Source: Mactra quadrangularis (taxonomy: Eukaryota > Mollusca > Bivalvia > Venerida > Mactridae). Taken from it: 64,000 nt of DNA. Below, piece by piece: positions 46,871 to 58,470 of this stretch. The stretch lies in assembly GCA_025267735.1 (NCBI GenBank), contig CM046307.1, forward strand, positions 34,773,231-34,837,230. Reading direction: 5' to 3'. The translations under genes were made by a program, and so were the position numbers. The notes beneath the pieces were generated by a model. That model ran no database searches. It was not told the origin of the DNA and saw nothing but the letters and a program-made list of their open reading frames with translations. Positions within the stretch are counted from its first letter, which is position 1; every line of letters starts with the position of its first letter.

Positions 46871-46901
46871 TTGGAACGATGCTAAATTAGCATCGTTCCA
46901 A
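46871..46901. repeat. Perfect 15-bp palindrome with a 1-base centre
   Basis: TTGGAACGATGCTAA, a single A, then TTAGCATCGTTCCAA. A second inverted pair TTTCACGCTT / AAGCGTGAAA lies just upstream (about 46787 and 46832). Confidence 0.9.
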
Positions 46902-47587
46902 AAACAGTCTACCATGAGTGTTCCCATTATACATATACATGTAAATAAAACAGTTGTATAAAAACTAATCTCTAGCTTAATAGTGAGACAAAATCAATTA
47001 CCAATAGATAAGCTTTCAAAATGACAATTAGCAAAAGATGGAGAGAACATTATTTATAACCAGTCTTTACTTATACTTTAGTGTTATGCAATATTTAGAA
47101 CACAATCTATAACACAGGTTTAAATATATTAAAATATTGTATAATGTTTAACCAATAAGCCTGGAAGCTCAACTCCATATTTACAGACAGCAACCATTTA
47201 CTTTTATACTGGCACTATCAGGTTACAAAGTTTAGACATACAAGGGCCTCAACTATAGGTATATATACTAAAGACTAAAAGAGACAAAAAAAATAATTAA
47301 CAGAATTATTTATTTTATTCTAATACCTCTGCATCCTTAATAACTGAATCACGACTTTGCTGTCATTGTGGTCAAGTACAAATAAGGTTTTAGGAATTTT
47401 AATCATGAATCTTTCTTCTTTCATTTCTACACTGAAAATAAAGAAAACATCTTATTTTACAAATGGTACTTTAAAAATAGAAATTTCATTCCATCATGTC
47501 AGTCGGCTATCAACAAATTCACATCACTGAAGGATAAGATATCTTAAATAGAAAAAGTGAAGTTACATAACCCTGTACCATCTCACT
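46902..47587. other. AT-rich spacer
   Basis: Nothing recognised. Confidence 0.5.
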
Positions 47588-47808
47588 TGAACCCAGGTCG
47601 ATAGCGCAGTTGGTAGCGTGCCGTATTTTGGATACTCGTGCCCGAGCGAGTGTGGGTTCGAATCCCACCCGGGAAGGTTATACCCTTCCATGAAAATTTG
47701 ACAATAGTGATGATTTTCCTCCATTGATTAGATAATGTGGAGAAGTTTCCGGCCTTGTGGAAGGGTAAGTAAGTACTGGTTATAGACAATGGTCCAGGAA
47801 AGCTATAG
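47588..47808 (+). repeat. SINE family A with intact head, 3'-truncated
   Basis: TCGATAGCGCAGTTGGTAGC and GGTTCGAATCCCACC are well-preserved box A- and B-like blocks. The body stops after GTCCAGGAAAGCTATAG, so the GTTGACACGGCG tail is missing. Minus-strand frames here are shadows. Confidence 0.8.
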
Positions 47809-48300
47809 TCCGGCCAACACCAAGGATGACCTTGCACGAAATGATGTAGAAAATGTTATTCAATTTATTGGTAGATATGGTCTTACTGATTCCAAATCCG
47901 ATTGATGCCACTTTGTCATCCTTGGGAAACTCCCAGAATCCAAGATGGCGACCAAGATGGCAGCTAGAGGCTAAATTATACATGCAAAATGTATTTTTAC
48001 TCATTATGGTCTTAAAATGAAGGACAAAAGTGATTTCAACATTAACAGATGGAGTTGGTTATATTTTGTAATTCTTTTACAAACTTATAAATTCAAAATG
48101 GCGGACAAAATGGCGGACAAAATGGCGGGAAAAGGCTATTTTCTAACGAACAAAATTGCAGAAAGAGACTGAGTGCTGTAGAAATTTATTTACTTATAGA
48201 ATAGTTCATGTTGTTAAAGAAACCGATTGATTTCACTTAGTCACTATAAATCCAAAATGGCGGCTAAAATGGCCGATATGATCTAATTGTTCAGTACATA
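47809..48300 (+). repeat. Block with repeated AAAATGGCGG motifs
   Basis: CAAGATGGCGACCAAGATGGC at about 47942, CAAAATGGCGGACAAAATGG with a further copy at about 48093-48125, and CAAAATGGCGGCTAAAATGG at about 48253 give seven or more AANATGGC cores. The spacing suggests three diverged copies of one 150-160-bp unit. The core resembles the YY1 site AANATGGCGGC. Confidence 0.55.
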
Positions 48301-48435
48301 TTATACTAGTACACACATGGACGGAAACAAACACATTTGGGTTTAAGTTTCAATGTTTGTTAAATGATTTTTTGAATCTTTATAAACTCGCAAGTTTGTA
48401 TAACTAGTTAATCCCACCTGATAATCTATTAGCAA

Positions 48436-49675
48436 CTCAAGATTCAAGGTTATCTTGTGATATCTTCCGTGGCAATCTGTCACTATGCCTTACACCAAAA
48501 ATGAACGTTGTATAAGCATTATCTTGTGATATTTTCCGTGGCAATCTGTTACCATACCTAATACCAAAAATGAACGTTGTACCTGTATTATCTAGTGACA
48601 TTTTCCGGGGCAATCTGTCACTATACCTCACACAAAAAATAAACGTATGTGTATGCATTATCTTGTGATATTTTCCGTGGCAATCTGTCAGTATGCCTCA
48701 CACAAAAAATGAACGTTGTACCTGTATTATCTTGTGTTATTTTCCGTGGCAATCTGTCACAATGCCTTACACAAAAAAACGAACGTTGTATATATATTAT
48801 CTTGTGATACTTTCCGTGGCAATCTGTTACTATACCTTACGCCAACAATGAACGTTGTATGTATATTATCTCGTGATATTTTCCGAGGCAATCTGTTACC
48901 ATACCTAATACCAAAAAATGAACGTTGTACCTGTATTATCTAATGACATTTTCCGGGGCAATCTGTCACTATACCTCACACAAAAAATGAACGTTGTATA
49001 TGCATTATCTTGTGATATTTTCCGAGGCAATCTGTCAGTATGCCTCACACAAAAAATGAACGTTGTACCTGTATTATCTTGTGTTATTTTCCGTGGCAAT
49101 CTGTCACAATGCCTTACACAAAAAAACGAACGTTGTATATATATTATCTTGTGATACTTTCCGTGGCAATCTGTTACTATACCTTAAACCAAAAATGAAC
49201 GTTGTATGAATATTATCTCGTGATATTTTCTGAGGCAATCTGTTACCATACTTAATACCAAAAATGACCGTTGTACCTGTATTATCTTGGGATATCTTCC
49301 GTGGCAATCTGTCACTATACCTCACACACAAAAATTAACGTTGTATATGCATTATCTTGTGATATCTTCCGTGGCAATCTGTCACTATACCTTACACCAA
49401 AAATGAACGTTGTATATGCATTATCTTGTGATGTTTTCCGTGGCAATCTGTTACCATACCTAATACCAAAAATGAACGTTGTACCTGTATTATCTAGTGA
49501 CATTTTCCGGGGCAATCTGTCACTATACCTCACACAAAAAATGAACGTTGTATATGCATTATCTTGTGATATCTTCCGTTGCAATCTGTCACTATACCTC
49601 ACTCACAAAAATTTACGTTGTATATGCATTATCTTGTGATATCTTCCGTGGCAATCTGTCATTATGCCTTATCGT
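48436..49675 (+). repeat. 69-bp minisatellite, about 18 units
   Basis: The unit is GAACGTTGTATATGCATTAT, then CTTGTGATATTTTCCGTGGC, then AATCTGTCACTATACCTCAC, then ACAAAAAAT. Unit starts at 48503, 48572 and 48641 give 69 bp. A block of five units is repeated at about 345 bp (48720 against 49066). As 69 is divisible by three, frames stay open on both strands (NVVYALSCDIFRGNLS-type), which are artefacts. Confidence 0.95.
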
Positions 49676-50300
49676 AAAAAATAATATCTTATGAAGTAAT
49701 TGATGTTCAGGGGAAACAATTTTGAAAAAAAAATCTATTTGGATTTATGAACCTTGTACATGAGATGTGGATAATATCAAGGAACGTATATATTTTACGT
49801 CTGAAGTCGATTTCTTGGAAGAAATAAAACTGTTGCAATAAAACAAATATCTTTTAAACAAAATTCTAAGTTCAAGTGGAGATAATTCTGAAGAAAAATG
49901 TATTTAAGTTATGTGCCTTGTCAAATGAGATGTGGTTAATAATAAGAAACACATATTTAAAGTTTGAAGTTGATACTTTAAAAATAAAAAAAAGGTTGCC
50001 GCGAAAACAATGTTTTTTTACAGACAATTTTAAGTTCAATGGGAAATGATAATAAAGAAATTAATTTGAGTTATGAACCTTGTCACATGATGCGGTTGAT
50101 AATAAGGAACACATATTTAAAAATTGAAGCTGATACTTTAAGAAATAAAACGGTTGCAATGAAAACCAATATTATTTTACAGAAAATTTTAAGGGGAAAT
50201 AATTCTAGAGCAAATTTTGCTTGTAGTTATGAACCTTGTTACGAATCAAAAAGATATAGTAAAAGTTATTTTATTGCACACGCATTTTAATCAGAGTTAT
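49676..50300 (+). repeat. About 164-bp tandem repeat, four units
   Basis: ATGAACCTTGT-like marks lie at about 49750, 49914, 50078 and 50231. Units share GATGTGGATAATAATAAGGA, ACACATATTTAAAGTTTGAA and AAATAAAACGGTTGCAATGA. The units are moderately diverged. Confidence 0.7.
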
Positions 50301-50689
50301 GTACTCAGACGTCGAAGCCGGGGCGAGTAGGATTTCTGTACATTTACTAAGTTAAGTCGATCTAAAAATTAAAGGGTCATATAATGCGGTAAATTGATCA
50401 CCAATGGTAACCCCCCGTAGACATGTTTGAAGTTGCAAGTGAACCCATTCAGAAGTAACAAAGATGTAATATAGCACTAAACACTTCACCTACAAGTAAA
50501 AAATTGCTGCGAAATGCAGCAAAGGGATTGTCACGGCAAGCAAAAAAGAATTATAAAGTATAATCTAAAGGTAACTCAAAAAGCATTATATTCAATTGTC
50601 ATTTTAAGGTTTTTCAGTAATAAAAATGTAACTTATTATAAAAAAATTTCCTGTTCACATGTATTATTTTCGTTTCACGAGAGCCAAGT

Positions 50690-50722
50690 AAGATTCTCGA
50701 TACTAGTTGGATCGAGAATCTT
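50690..50722. repeat. 12-bp perfect hairpin
   Basis: AAGATTCTCGAT (50690-50701) and ATCGAGAATCTT (50711-50722) are separated by nine bases. Confidence 0.85.
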
Positions 50723-52078
50723 GATAACCTTGGGGTACGAAAATGGCCTGGATCTAGACACCATCTTTATGCCGCCAGGATGTTTGATTTCAGTTGGATT
50801 AATTTCCAGTCATTCATATTTGCATGACGCTTAAAAAGATCGGCAAAAGGAAAAACGTATTCTTCCAGAACAGAAGCTATTTACATGACCTATTGCTTCT
50901 GTTCAGTCAAGTGCTCCTTACATTGCGGATCTGTCCTTACCAATCCGTGTGACTGTTGGTTCCAAACAGTGATCTGTATAATAAGGGACGATCGTTGGTC
51001 TCAAGGCAAAATGAAAATCAAAGTACATAAAAGAGGCCTTTAAACCGCAACAGCTACTTCCCAAGAACAAAACATGACGAAACCGGTTTAAGACGTAAAG
51101 GTGCGTCATAATTATCATTGGAAAGTTCGTCCACAGAATTGCCCATACCGAACTGTCCAGTTCTAAGCAGTAGAATGTAGATCTGCTGTACAAAATATTT
51201 TATCTTTACATCTGCTGGATCTATAACCTGGTCCGTAACTCTAATTTCTTAAAATTAACTGCCCCCCTTCACTTAATAATAGTTTAAAAAGATCGTCAAT
51301 AGAACTCAATTAAAGTAAGAATTTAAAATCAACGTTACACGATTAGGCTTCTTTATTTGTACAGTCCGCTAAAAAGGACAAAAAGGCATATTATTAAAAT
51401 ATTACATTTGAATCCCATCAAAATTGTTTTCAAAAGATTAATTCTCTAATAGTTGAAATATATAATATTTACAACAATATGTAATTTAATACATATTTTA
51501 TTCAATGAATTGGATTGGATAACAGGCATAAGTAACAACAATGTGTAATAAAGCAATCGACGATTCTTTCTATAGTTGAAATCTGCACACTTATTTCTTA
51601 AAGAAATAATTTCGATATTAGTATTTATATATTTAGATTTGAATAAATATTAATTGTATCTTCCCAAAACTCTATCATGTCTATCAATCTTATCTTTTCA
51701 AATAAAATATTGGCAAATCTCAATAATATATATATATCGACTATAAACACATGACACGCATATTTGTTATACTGTATCCGTATACTAAACTGGTCTGCTG
51801 GTCCGGTTGGTCCGCAAATTATACTTACCCCTTTTCATGCGAGTCAAAAGGATTTGCGGAAATGTGTTGATGTAAAACGCTGATTTTTCGTTTGTTACAC
51901 TGTAGATAGAAATATTGTTTATATGGTTTCCGCCAAAAATGCTTTTTCAATGTAATTTTTACGGGAATTCGCTGTACTATAACTGCATTAAAACAACAAA
52001 TTTGTCGGCAGTAGAAATCGAAAGAATTTATGTCACGTGACTTTTGCCCATTGCTATCAAAATATACCCACCACAATA

Positions 52079-52100
52079 TCACGGCGTTGAGACGCCGTGA
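52079..52100. repeat. 9-bp GC-rich hairpin
   Basis: TCACGGCGT, loop TGAG, ACGCCGTGA. It is the most GC-rich perfect stem in its surroundings. Confidence 0.85.
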
Positions 52101-53046
52101 AATAAACGGGTCATATTGTCGAAACAAATGAACTTAAAGTAATGACCAGAAAAGCTCTTTATGGCACTTAGGATCAATTAAGAGAAGGGCTTACCCAAAA
52201 GTTTACATTTATATTACAACTAAGACATTAAAAACATTAAAGATCATCTGAAACACTACAAGTTAGGTGTTGGTGTACAACTACCAAATAATGGCAAGAT
52301 TTACAAAAAATTATACCTGGTAAAGACGCAAGAAAAACTGAACGGACATAATGTCATTTTAAAAAAAAAATCAGGGAGTAAATGGGAGTACATACCAACC
52401 ACCCTGAGCAAGCTCTACATAGAGATTTCAGGCGGAGCAAATGCATTTCGCATACTGGAATGCTCATTCACTAGTTTGAAATATCAATGACATAGATTTT
52501 GACTATAATTTATCTAATGACATAATGTTTTAGCAGAAACTTGGATTTCATCAAGAACTTCTTATAATTAAGAAATCGAAGATTATTTTGCTTATCATAC
52601 TACAAAAGATCGCTATAGTGGAGGTATATATATATATATATATACCATAAACAGTCTTCAAAAACCAAGATAATCATTCTGACAAACAACAATGTGATAT
52701 TTTTTATAAAACTTTGTAAATCCTAGTTTGATCATGATAATGGTGAATATTGCACTTTTTGCTTTTGAGACAGGAACAAAAGAATGCTTCGATGCAAGAA
52801 AAAAATTACCTTAGCTCGAAATAAAATCATTCGAAATGAGGAAACACAAAACAAATTTCTCGTTAAAAGGCGAATAAACACCAAATTAAACGTAAATTCA
52901 AATCATGTTTTGATGAACGAAAGGGCATTCGAATATCAAATCTTGCTAAAAGTGATTCAAAATTAATTTGAAAAACAATTATATCACAATTTCAATAGCA
53001 GATGAAACAACTTATCAAATACGCCCAAATTATACAATCAAAAGGA

Positions 53047-53467
53047 GATTATGTCCACCGGACTAGTTTTCAGCAAAGCTAAGTTAGGTATACACACAGT
53101 CGTTATAATATCTTCAAAAAATATTTAAAACCACTATCTGGAGTTTATAAGTTGAACATCTCTTGTACTAAATTGTACATAAACAAAGTGATGGCTTCGA
53201 AGCTCTGACTTATAAGAAAATTTCATGTAGTTATCTACAATAGTCAGTTATCAGAAGATGATTATGTCCACCGGACTCGTTTTCAGCAAAGCTAAGTTAG
53301 GTATGCACACAGTCGTTATAATATCTTCAAAAATATTTAAAACCACTATCTGGAGTGTATAAGTTGAACATCTCTTGTACTAAATTGTACATAAACAAAG
53401 TGATGGCTTCGAAGCACTAACTAATAAGAAAGTTTCATGTAGTTATCTACAATAGTCAGTTATCAGA
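53047..53467 (+). repeat. 213-bp tandem duplication
   Basis: 53047-53259 and 53260-53467 both run from GATTATGTCCACCGGACT to CTACAATAGTCAGTTATCAG with only a few differences (for example ACTAGTTTTC/ACTCGTTTTC). High identity implies a recent event. Confidence 0.9.
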
Positions 53468-54632
53468 TCTTCTATGTTTCACTTTACTTCTCTATGCGTC
53501 TCTTTTTACTGCAAAAAAATAAGATCTTATTCAAATAAAAGGCGAAGCCTTTCATCAAAAGCTCTATTTAAATGCAATATCAATGAGATGTTTTATTTAA
53601 GTCAAATTGCACATGCAATTTACGTACAAAAGACCGGATAAGACACAATGTTTCCAATTGTGCAACTCAACTAAAATGTTAATGTAGAAGAATGTTTTCA
53701 TTATCAAACTCATTGATGTAATGGTTGTTATTATTAATGTGATATAAGTATGATTGTATACCAGATTTACATAACATTTTTCCCAATAATATCACCTCTT
53801 GCACATCTTTAGAGTGTGCATTTTGAAAAAAAAATGAGCCCTAAGCCCGGCCATTTGTGCCTGTGCAATCAGCATAACGTTAAATCAAGCTTCAACACGA
53901 ACGTTAGGAAATAATCACATATTGTATGATATGAAATATTTAAGGCAGTGAGCTTACTAATGTTGAATGCAGTGAACAAAGTAGTAATTTGCCTAGTAAT
54001 AGTGATTTGAAATTGAGATCATCGTGATATCAAAATTTATATGATTATGAAATACCTTGACTTTAGCAGGCTTGAAAAATCTACCTCCGTTTCCTTACAC
54101 GTTTTATTTGCCACTTCATATGTCATGTTTTTCAGAAGGCAAAGCCCGAAGATCATAAATTCTTCGATCATAACATGTGTAACATACTGAATGGTGACCC
54201 TGAAATATATTTTTATATATATATATTGAATATATGTTCAAAAGCGCTTCACAATCATTTGCATAATTATGAAAAAAACTAGTTTAAATGAAAATGGATA
54301 AGAGATGATAAATATAAAAAAACATAAACTGAAGAGTAATATAAAACTAAGAATTAGTGATCAATAAAGTTCTAATAGTAGTTTAAAAACAACAACAACA
54401 ACAAAACCATTATATTTTCAACTGTAAAAAATAGTGAATGAGAGATAATGGATTTTTGGTTGAACGGCAGCAAAACGGCCGATGGGGAATCAGGCCAATT
54501 GCCCGAAAAAATCCATGATTGCAAAAGTTGCAAAGGTGCAAAGTTGGATTCTAATCCAAGGCACCCGGGTTTAACATTTTCGTAGATAAGGTTGATTAAA
54601 AAAGTAACATACATACTAATAAGTTTACTTAC
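53468..54632. other. AT-rich stretch past the last recognised ZSWIM-like exon
   Basis: No further minus-strand exon of the ZSWIM-like gene was recognised. The frame at 54372-54635 reads intron sequence. Confidence 0.4.
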
Positions 54633-54684
54633 CATTTGGTAACTTCTTGTTCAGGTGTTAAATGGGATTCACTCTTCTTGAAAT
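54633..54684 (-). CDS. ZSWIM-like exon f, short
   Basis: The 52-bp exon lies between AATGCTGTAG and GTAAGT and reads DFKKSESHLTPEQEVTK in the phase left by exon e. The phase match and clean sites support it, but there is no domain to confirm it. Confidence 0.5.
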
Positions 54685-55128
54685 CTACAGCATTAAAAAA
54701 GTAGAAATGATTTTTTTCTTATCATCATTCAGTTTATTCAAACATGACATTGTTAATATTATTTTTAACTGATAACAGGTATCGCGTTTTAGTTTTCTTG
54801 GAAAAATTCTTCTTAATTTCTGCAGCAGAAAGTTCATATACATTACAAATATTTCCCACCTCCCAAAAAATATTCATAATGAAAAGTAACTGCAGCTGCG
54901 ACTGCTTCCGTTTGAAAACTGAACAACTGCAATTGAAGGCTATGAACAAACTTCATTATTCATATTCATTTCAATTGTCAATACTCAAATACAAACATGT
55001 ATATTCATTCATCACATCTTGAAATAATTCCATGTCTTGCTAATATCAGACATTATGTCAAAAACTATTTCAAGTACATGCACCTAAGAACTAATAAGGT
55101 TTGAAAAAAACGATATAATTACATATAC

Positions 55129-55355
55129 CATCAACTGTACAGTACACAGACTGTAAGTATAGCTGACTCAGCCTTGACCACTGAACAGAGTCCCCATCAC
55201 ATAAAGCAGCTACCATTTGCTCACAAGGCATTTGAAATTTATACCATGTATCACATGAACACCATGGCATTTCCTTGTCATTACCCAATCGCACTTTGAA
55301 TGTCTTTCCATTTACCATCACGCTGATATCTTCTTCTTGTTTAGATATGGAACAG
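55129..55355 (-). CDS. ZSWIM-like exon e: SWIM zinc-finger region
   Basis: The exon starts after ATGTATCCAG in the phase left by exon d and ends before GTATAT. It reads CSISKQEEDISVMVNGKT, then FKVRLGNDKEMPWCSCDT, then WYKFQMPCEQMVAALCDG. A SWIM finger needs C-x-C...C-x-H; the final His is Gln (codon CAA). Confidence 0.75.
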
Positions 55356-55677
55356 CTGGATACATTAATACAAGAAACAGAAACAGAAAAAGATCTGTCT
55401 AAAGCCAGTATGCCTTTAATAAGGATTGATTTTTGTACAGCAACATATAAACATATCATTTAAGTATCCGTATATGAAACAACTCATAATCATGGAAATT
55501 CTAAAGCTTTACGTTAAGCATCTGCTGTGATTGTTACTACAATATATTGTAAACGCTCACAGTACAGACTTGTAAGATAAGCATTCACATGAAAAATTAC
55601 AAACCATGTGACCAACAGATATTTCATAAAGTGCTTGCAAAACAACAAAAATAATTACATGAATTGATTTAACTAAC

Positions 55678-55815
55678 CTTTTTATAGATTTAGATAATTC
55701 TAAACTTTTCATGGCATGCTTTATGAACTCACGTGGCCGCCTTTGTAGCTCAACAGGAATGTTCTCAGAATACTTTTTGAACCTTCCTGAGTATCTACAA
55801 TTCTTGTCATTATAT
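55678..55815 (-). CDS. ZSWIM-like exon d
   Basis: The 138-bp exon begins after TTTTTATAG, completes the codon split at the end of exon c, and ends before GTTAGT. It reads YNDKNCRYSGRFKKYSEN, then IPVELQRRPREFIKHAMK, and is highly basic. Confidence 0.7.
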
Positions 55816-56133
55816 CTATAAAAAGTAAAAACAAAATAGATATACATCTAAATGTATCTCCTTTACACACATATAAACCTGCACTAACCTTTTTTCTTCT
55901 GACCTACATTTCAAATAACGATGAGAAAAAAAATGCATGGAAAAAACGTGCTGACAAGTTAGAGGATATATTTCATTACCGACAGTTTTATGTAATACAT
56001 TAATTGTTTGTTTATCAATAAATAAGTTTTCTCAAGTTAATTTGGTATATTCTTCTACTTGAAATCGCTTTATTAAAGAAACAAAAAGAACGATTTTATA
56101 TACCGATTTGAAACTAGTTATATCATTACTTAC

Positions 56134-56309
56134 ATTTTCAATCTGGATGGGAAAAAGTCATCAATTAGAATCTTTAACATATTAGATAAATTAAAAGTGC
56201 ACTTTCTGTCTAAGTATTTGGACTTGAAGAGCCTGTGCTGGGATTCTATCCCATTGTTAGTAGACGCAACAAGCTCCACAAGACCAGTTCTGTAAGCTTT
56301 TGACCATCT
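56134..56309 (-). CDS. ZSWIM-like exon c: NNGIESQHRLFK block
   Basis: The 176-bp exon lies between ACTTTTCAG and GTAAGT and is too short to stand out as a long frame. It reads RWSKAYRTGLVELVASTN, then NGIESQHRLFKSKYLDRK, then MLKILIDDFFPSRLK. The TNNGIE-x-H/N-K/R motif is typical of the family just after the transposase fold. Confidence 0.75.
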
Positions 56310-57738
56310 CTGAAAAGTGTTAAAGAAAATGATTATTGTATGAAGGAAATTAAAGAAACTGGTTAATGTAAATTCAGTATTAGATATTGGTTGTAAATAT
56401 CATTTTAGCTTTATCAATCAAGTTATAACAGTTCCTAAAGGAGAAAGTCATATTTTGATAAATCATGTCTAGCATGTTCTTCTTCATTCTCGTTCCCAGC
56501 GGCTATTAAGATTCACAATACTAGCCTCTGTCGCCTCACGACCAATTTCAGGAATGAAACGTCATAATTTTGGCCGATATCGCCAATCAAAACGATTTCG
56601 TCTTGAAAGTTTCGCGACAAGCGCAATCTCAACTAATCTAATTGTCGCTTTCATAGCGCATTTGTTTCTAGTTGACGATAGACTTCGATTTCTGTAACCA
56701 AGGTGACACATAATCTAGGGTCAAGCTGCATATATGTTACAACTGTCATGCTGTTTTATCGTTTAAATTCCTTTGAATGTCCCATTAAGTGCACAGTAGC
56801 AAAATACACCAATCAAGATAATGATAAATGAGATAGGCGTTAGCTTTATGACAGGATGTTAGACTGGCTATGATAAGATGTGTGAAACCTCTAATTAAAA
56901 ATACTTTCAGGCGATTATTAAACGTTTACTCGTAAACAATGTCATGAACAAAATTTTTAATTGATGTCCTGGATTAGTGAAAAGGTTTAGGAGAACGTAG
57001 TGTACTGAAAACATTTTTAAAAATCCTTAATATATACAGATTTAATAAACGTTCATAAAACCTAAACATATTAACAACAATAATAAAAGAAACATAATTA
57101 TAAAATATCCTACAAATTAAAAATGAGGATGTTCAACAATTGATTACATATTTCATTTACGGTATGATAAAAATAAAAATAGCTAAACAGTGCTGATCGA
57201 TATTATGACTGCTTTGTATATTTAACTTCTGTCTGGAACTTAATAAACTAAACATTTTGAAACAGATATGGAGATTTTTGTTATTTCTCTGAATAAACAT
57301 TTTTGTGGTCAAAATCATCATTTTTGCATTATTAACAACTTTCTCTTGAAATAAAAGTTCATTAGAAGATGATATTGTATAACTAAGAAATTATTGTTTA
57401 AAATTATTTATAAAAAGTGATTTAATTATTAGCAACACCGAGGATTAAACATTACTTTAACAAGTCAGACAGTACAAACAGTGAGTGTGACATCTGGATG
57501 TATACCTGTCTGTTTTATATCAAATTTGTGATTAAAGTCAAAATATAACATAATATTTTTTCTGAGCATACATTAGGTAAGTGATTTATCTACAATATTC
57601 TGTGAAAAATGTTTTCATTACTTAGTGGAAATATGTTTTTGATAGCATAAAGTTTAGAGGGGACAAAAGGGGACAGTATAAGAATCACATACAGGGGACA
57701 AAAGGGGACAGTATTAGGTAAAGGGTTAAATGATAAAC
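56310..57738. other. Intron of the ZSWIM-like gene
   Basis: The sequence is mostly AT-rich. A 250-bp GC-richer block at about 56470-56720 (TATCGCCAATCAAAACGATT) may be a small transposon. A short duplicated AGGGGACAAAAGGGGACAGT motif lies at 57657-57714. Confidence 0.4.
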
Positions 57739-57971
57739 CTTTTTATGTGGCAACCAAATGGACTCTAGGTAGTTTCTCACTTTGTCCGTCCATAAAGGAA
57801 AATCCTTAAACTCTTCTAATGTTGCCAGAAATTTAGGAATGTTACTGGCTTGACCGAGCCGCATGAACCACTGCATGACTTCCTTGGAATGGCCAGTGAC
57901 GTTTTCCCTCGTCCTAGTCCATCTGTTCCAGGCCCTGTTTCTATGGACGTCACATAAGAGCACAAAAGCAG
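57739..57971 (-). CDS. ZSWIM-like exon b: LLCDVHRNRAW block
   Basis: The 233-bp exon lies between CATTTCCAG and GTTTAT and reads AFVLLCDVHRNRAWNRWT to LESIWLPHKK. Its phase (two bases then full codons) fits exon a ending after the first base of a codon. Confidence 0.8.
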
Positions 57972-58160
57972 CTGGAAATGAAGTAAGAAATTGTAAATAC
58001 CAATCACATAGAGGTCAAACAAATATTCATGAAATAAGTTTATTTTATTTTTGTTCAGCTAATACCATAAAATATCTTGGAAATATATAATTGAAAAGTA
58101 TTTACGAGCATTATCAACAAGCATAAAAAGGAATCAATAAAATAATTGCATAAGTTTTAT

Positions 58161-58470
58161 CAGGAAAAACACTTTCAATGGCGTTGATCTCACTGTCTTG
58201 GAAGTCAGTGAGAAAGTATTTAGGTTGCCACTCTGTACAATTTCTTTGTAGAACTTGAAGACCTTCTGCTATTGAAGATGTCGTCTCACACTCACATACA
58301 AAAGTGCACACAATGTGGTAGCCTACATTCGTGCGAACAGCTACAAAGAACAAGGGTAGGTCGTACAAGGAGGTTTTGTACGTGGCATCTAGGAAGCATG
58401 TCTTCCCATACCGTTGGAGTAGTCTTTTCTGCTCTTGTGACTGGTACACGAACAGAAACTTCTCACCATA
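58161..58470 (-). CDS. ZSWIM-like exon a: first catalytic block
   Basis: The acceptor TGTATTTCAG precedes YGEKFLFVYQSQEQKRLL. The 310-bp block reads 103 codons to IESVFP plus one base. The expected donor is ATAAAACT, not GT. Asp in FLDATYKT and in LTDFQDSE are candidate metal-binding residues of the MULE fold. Confidence 0.75.

Larger units (their letters stand above)
50301..53046. other. Unassigned stretch with two strong hairpins
   Basis: No family-level gene was recognised. Frames at 50514-50834, 50918-51193 and 51825-52127 have no known domains or splice signals that I can support. Hairpins are at 50690-50722 and 52079-52100, and a TATATA run lies near 52627-52645. Confidence 0.4.
54633..58470 (-). 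pseudogene. MULE-transposase/SWIM zinc-finger gene (ZSWIM1/3-like), probably decayed
   Basis: Six minus-strand exons are visible: 58161-58470, 57739-57971, 56134-56309, 55678-55815, 55129-55355 and 54633-54684. They are phase-compatible and encode about 378 residues. The order is a transposase-like RNase H fold (CFLDATYKTSLYDLPLFFVA, FLTDFQDSEINAIESVFP, then LLCDVHRNRAWNRW), a NNGIESQHRLFK helix, and a SWIM-type C-S-C...C-x-H-like cluster. This layout is shared by ZSWIM1/3 and related animal proteins derived from Mutator-type transposases. Two faults suggest decay: the donor of the first exon reads ATAAAA rather than GTAAAA (58155-58160), and the SWIM histidine is Gln (WCSCDTWYKFQMPCEQ). The first exon(s) were not found. 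A live gene using another donor cannot be excluded. Confidence 0.7.

Noticed and set aside
48437..49639. Frames of 64-122 codons with NVVYALSCDIFRGNLS repeats
   Set aside because: They translate the 69-bp minisatellite, open on both strands because of its length.
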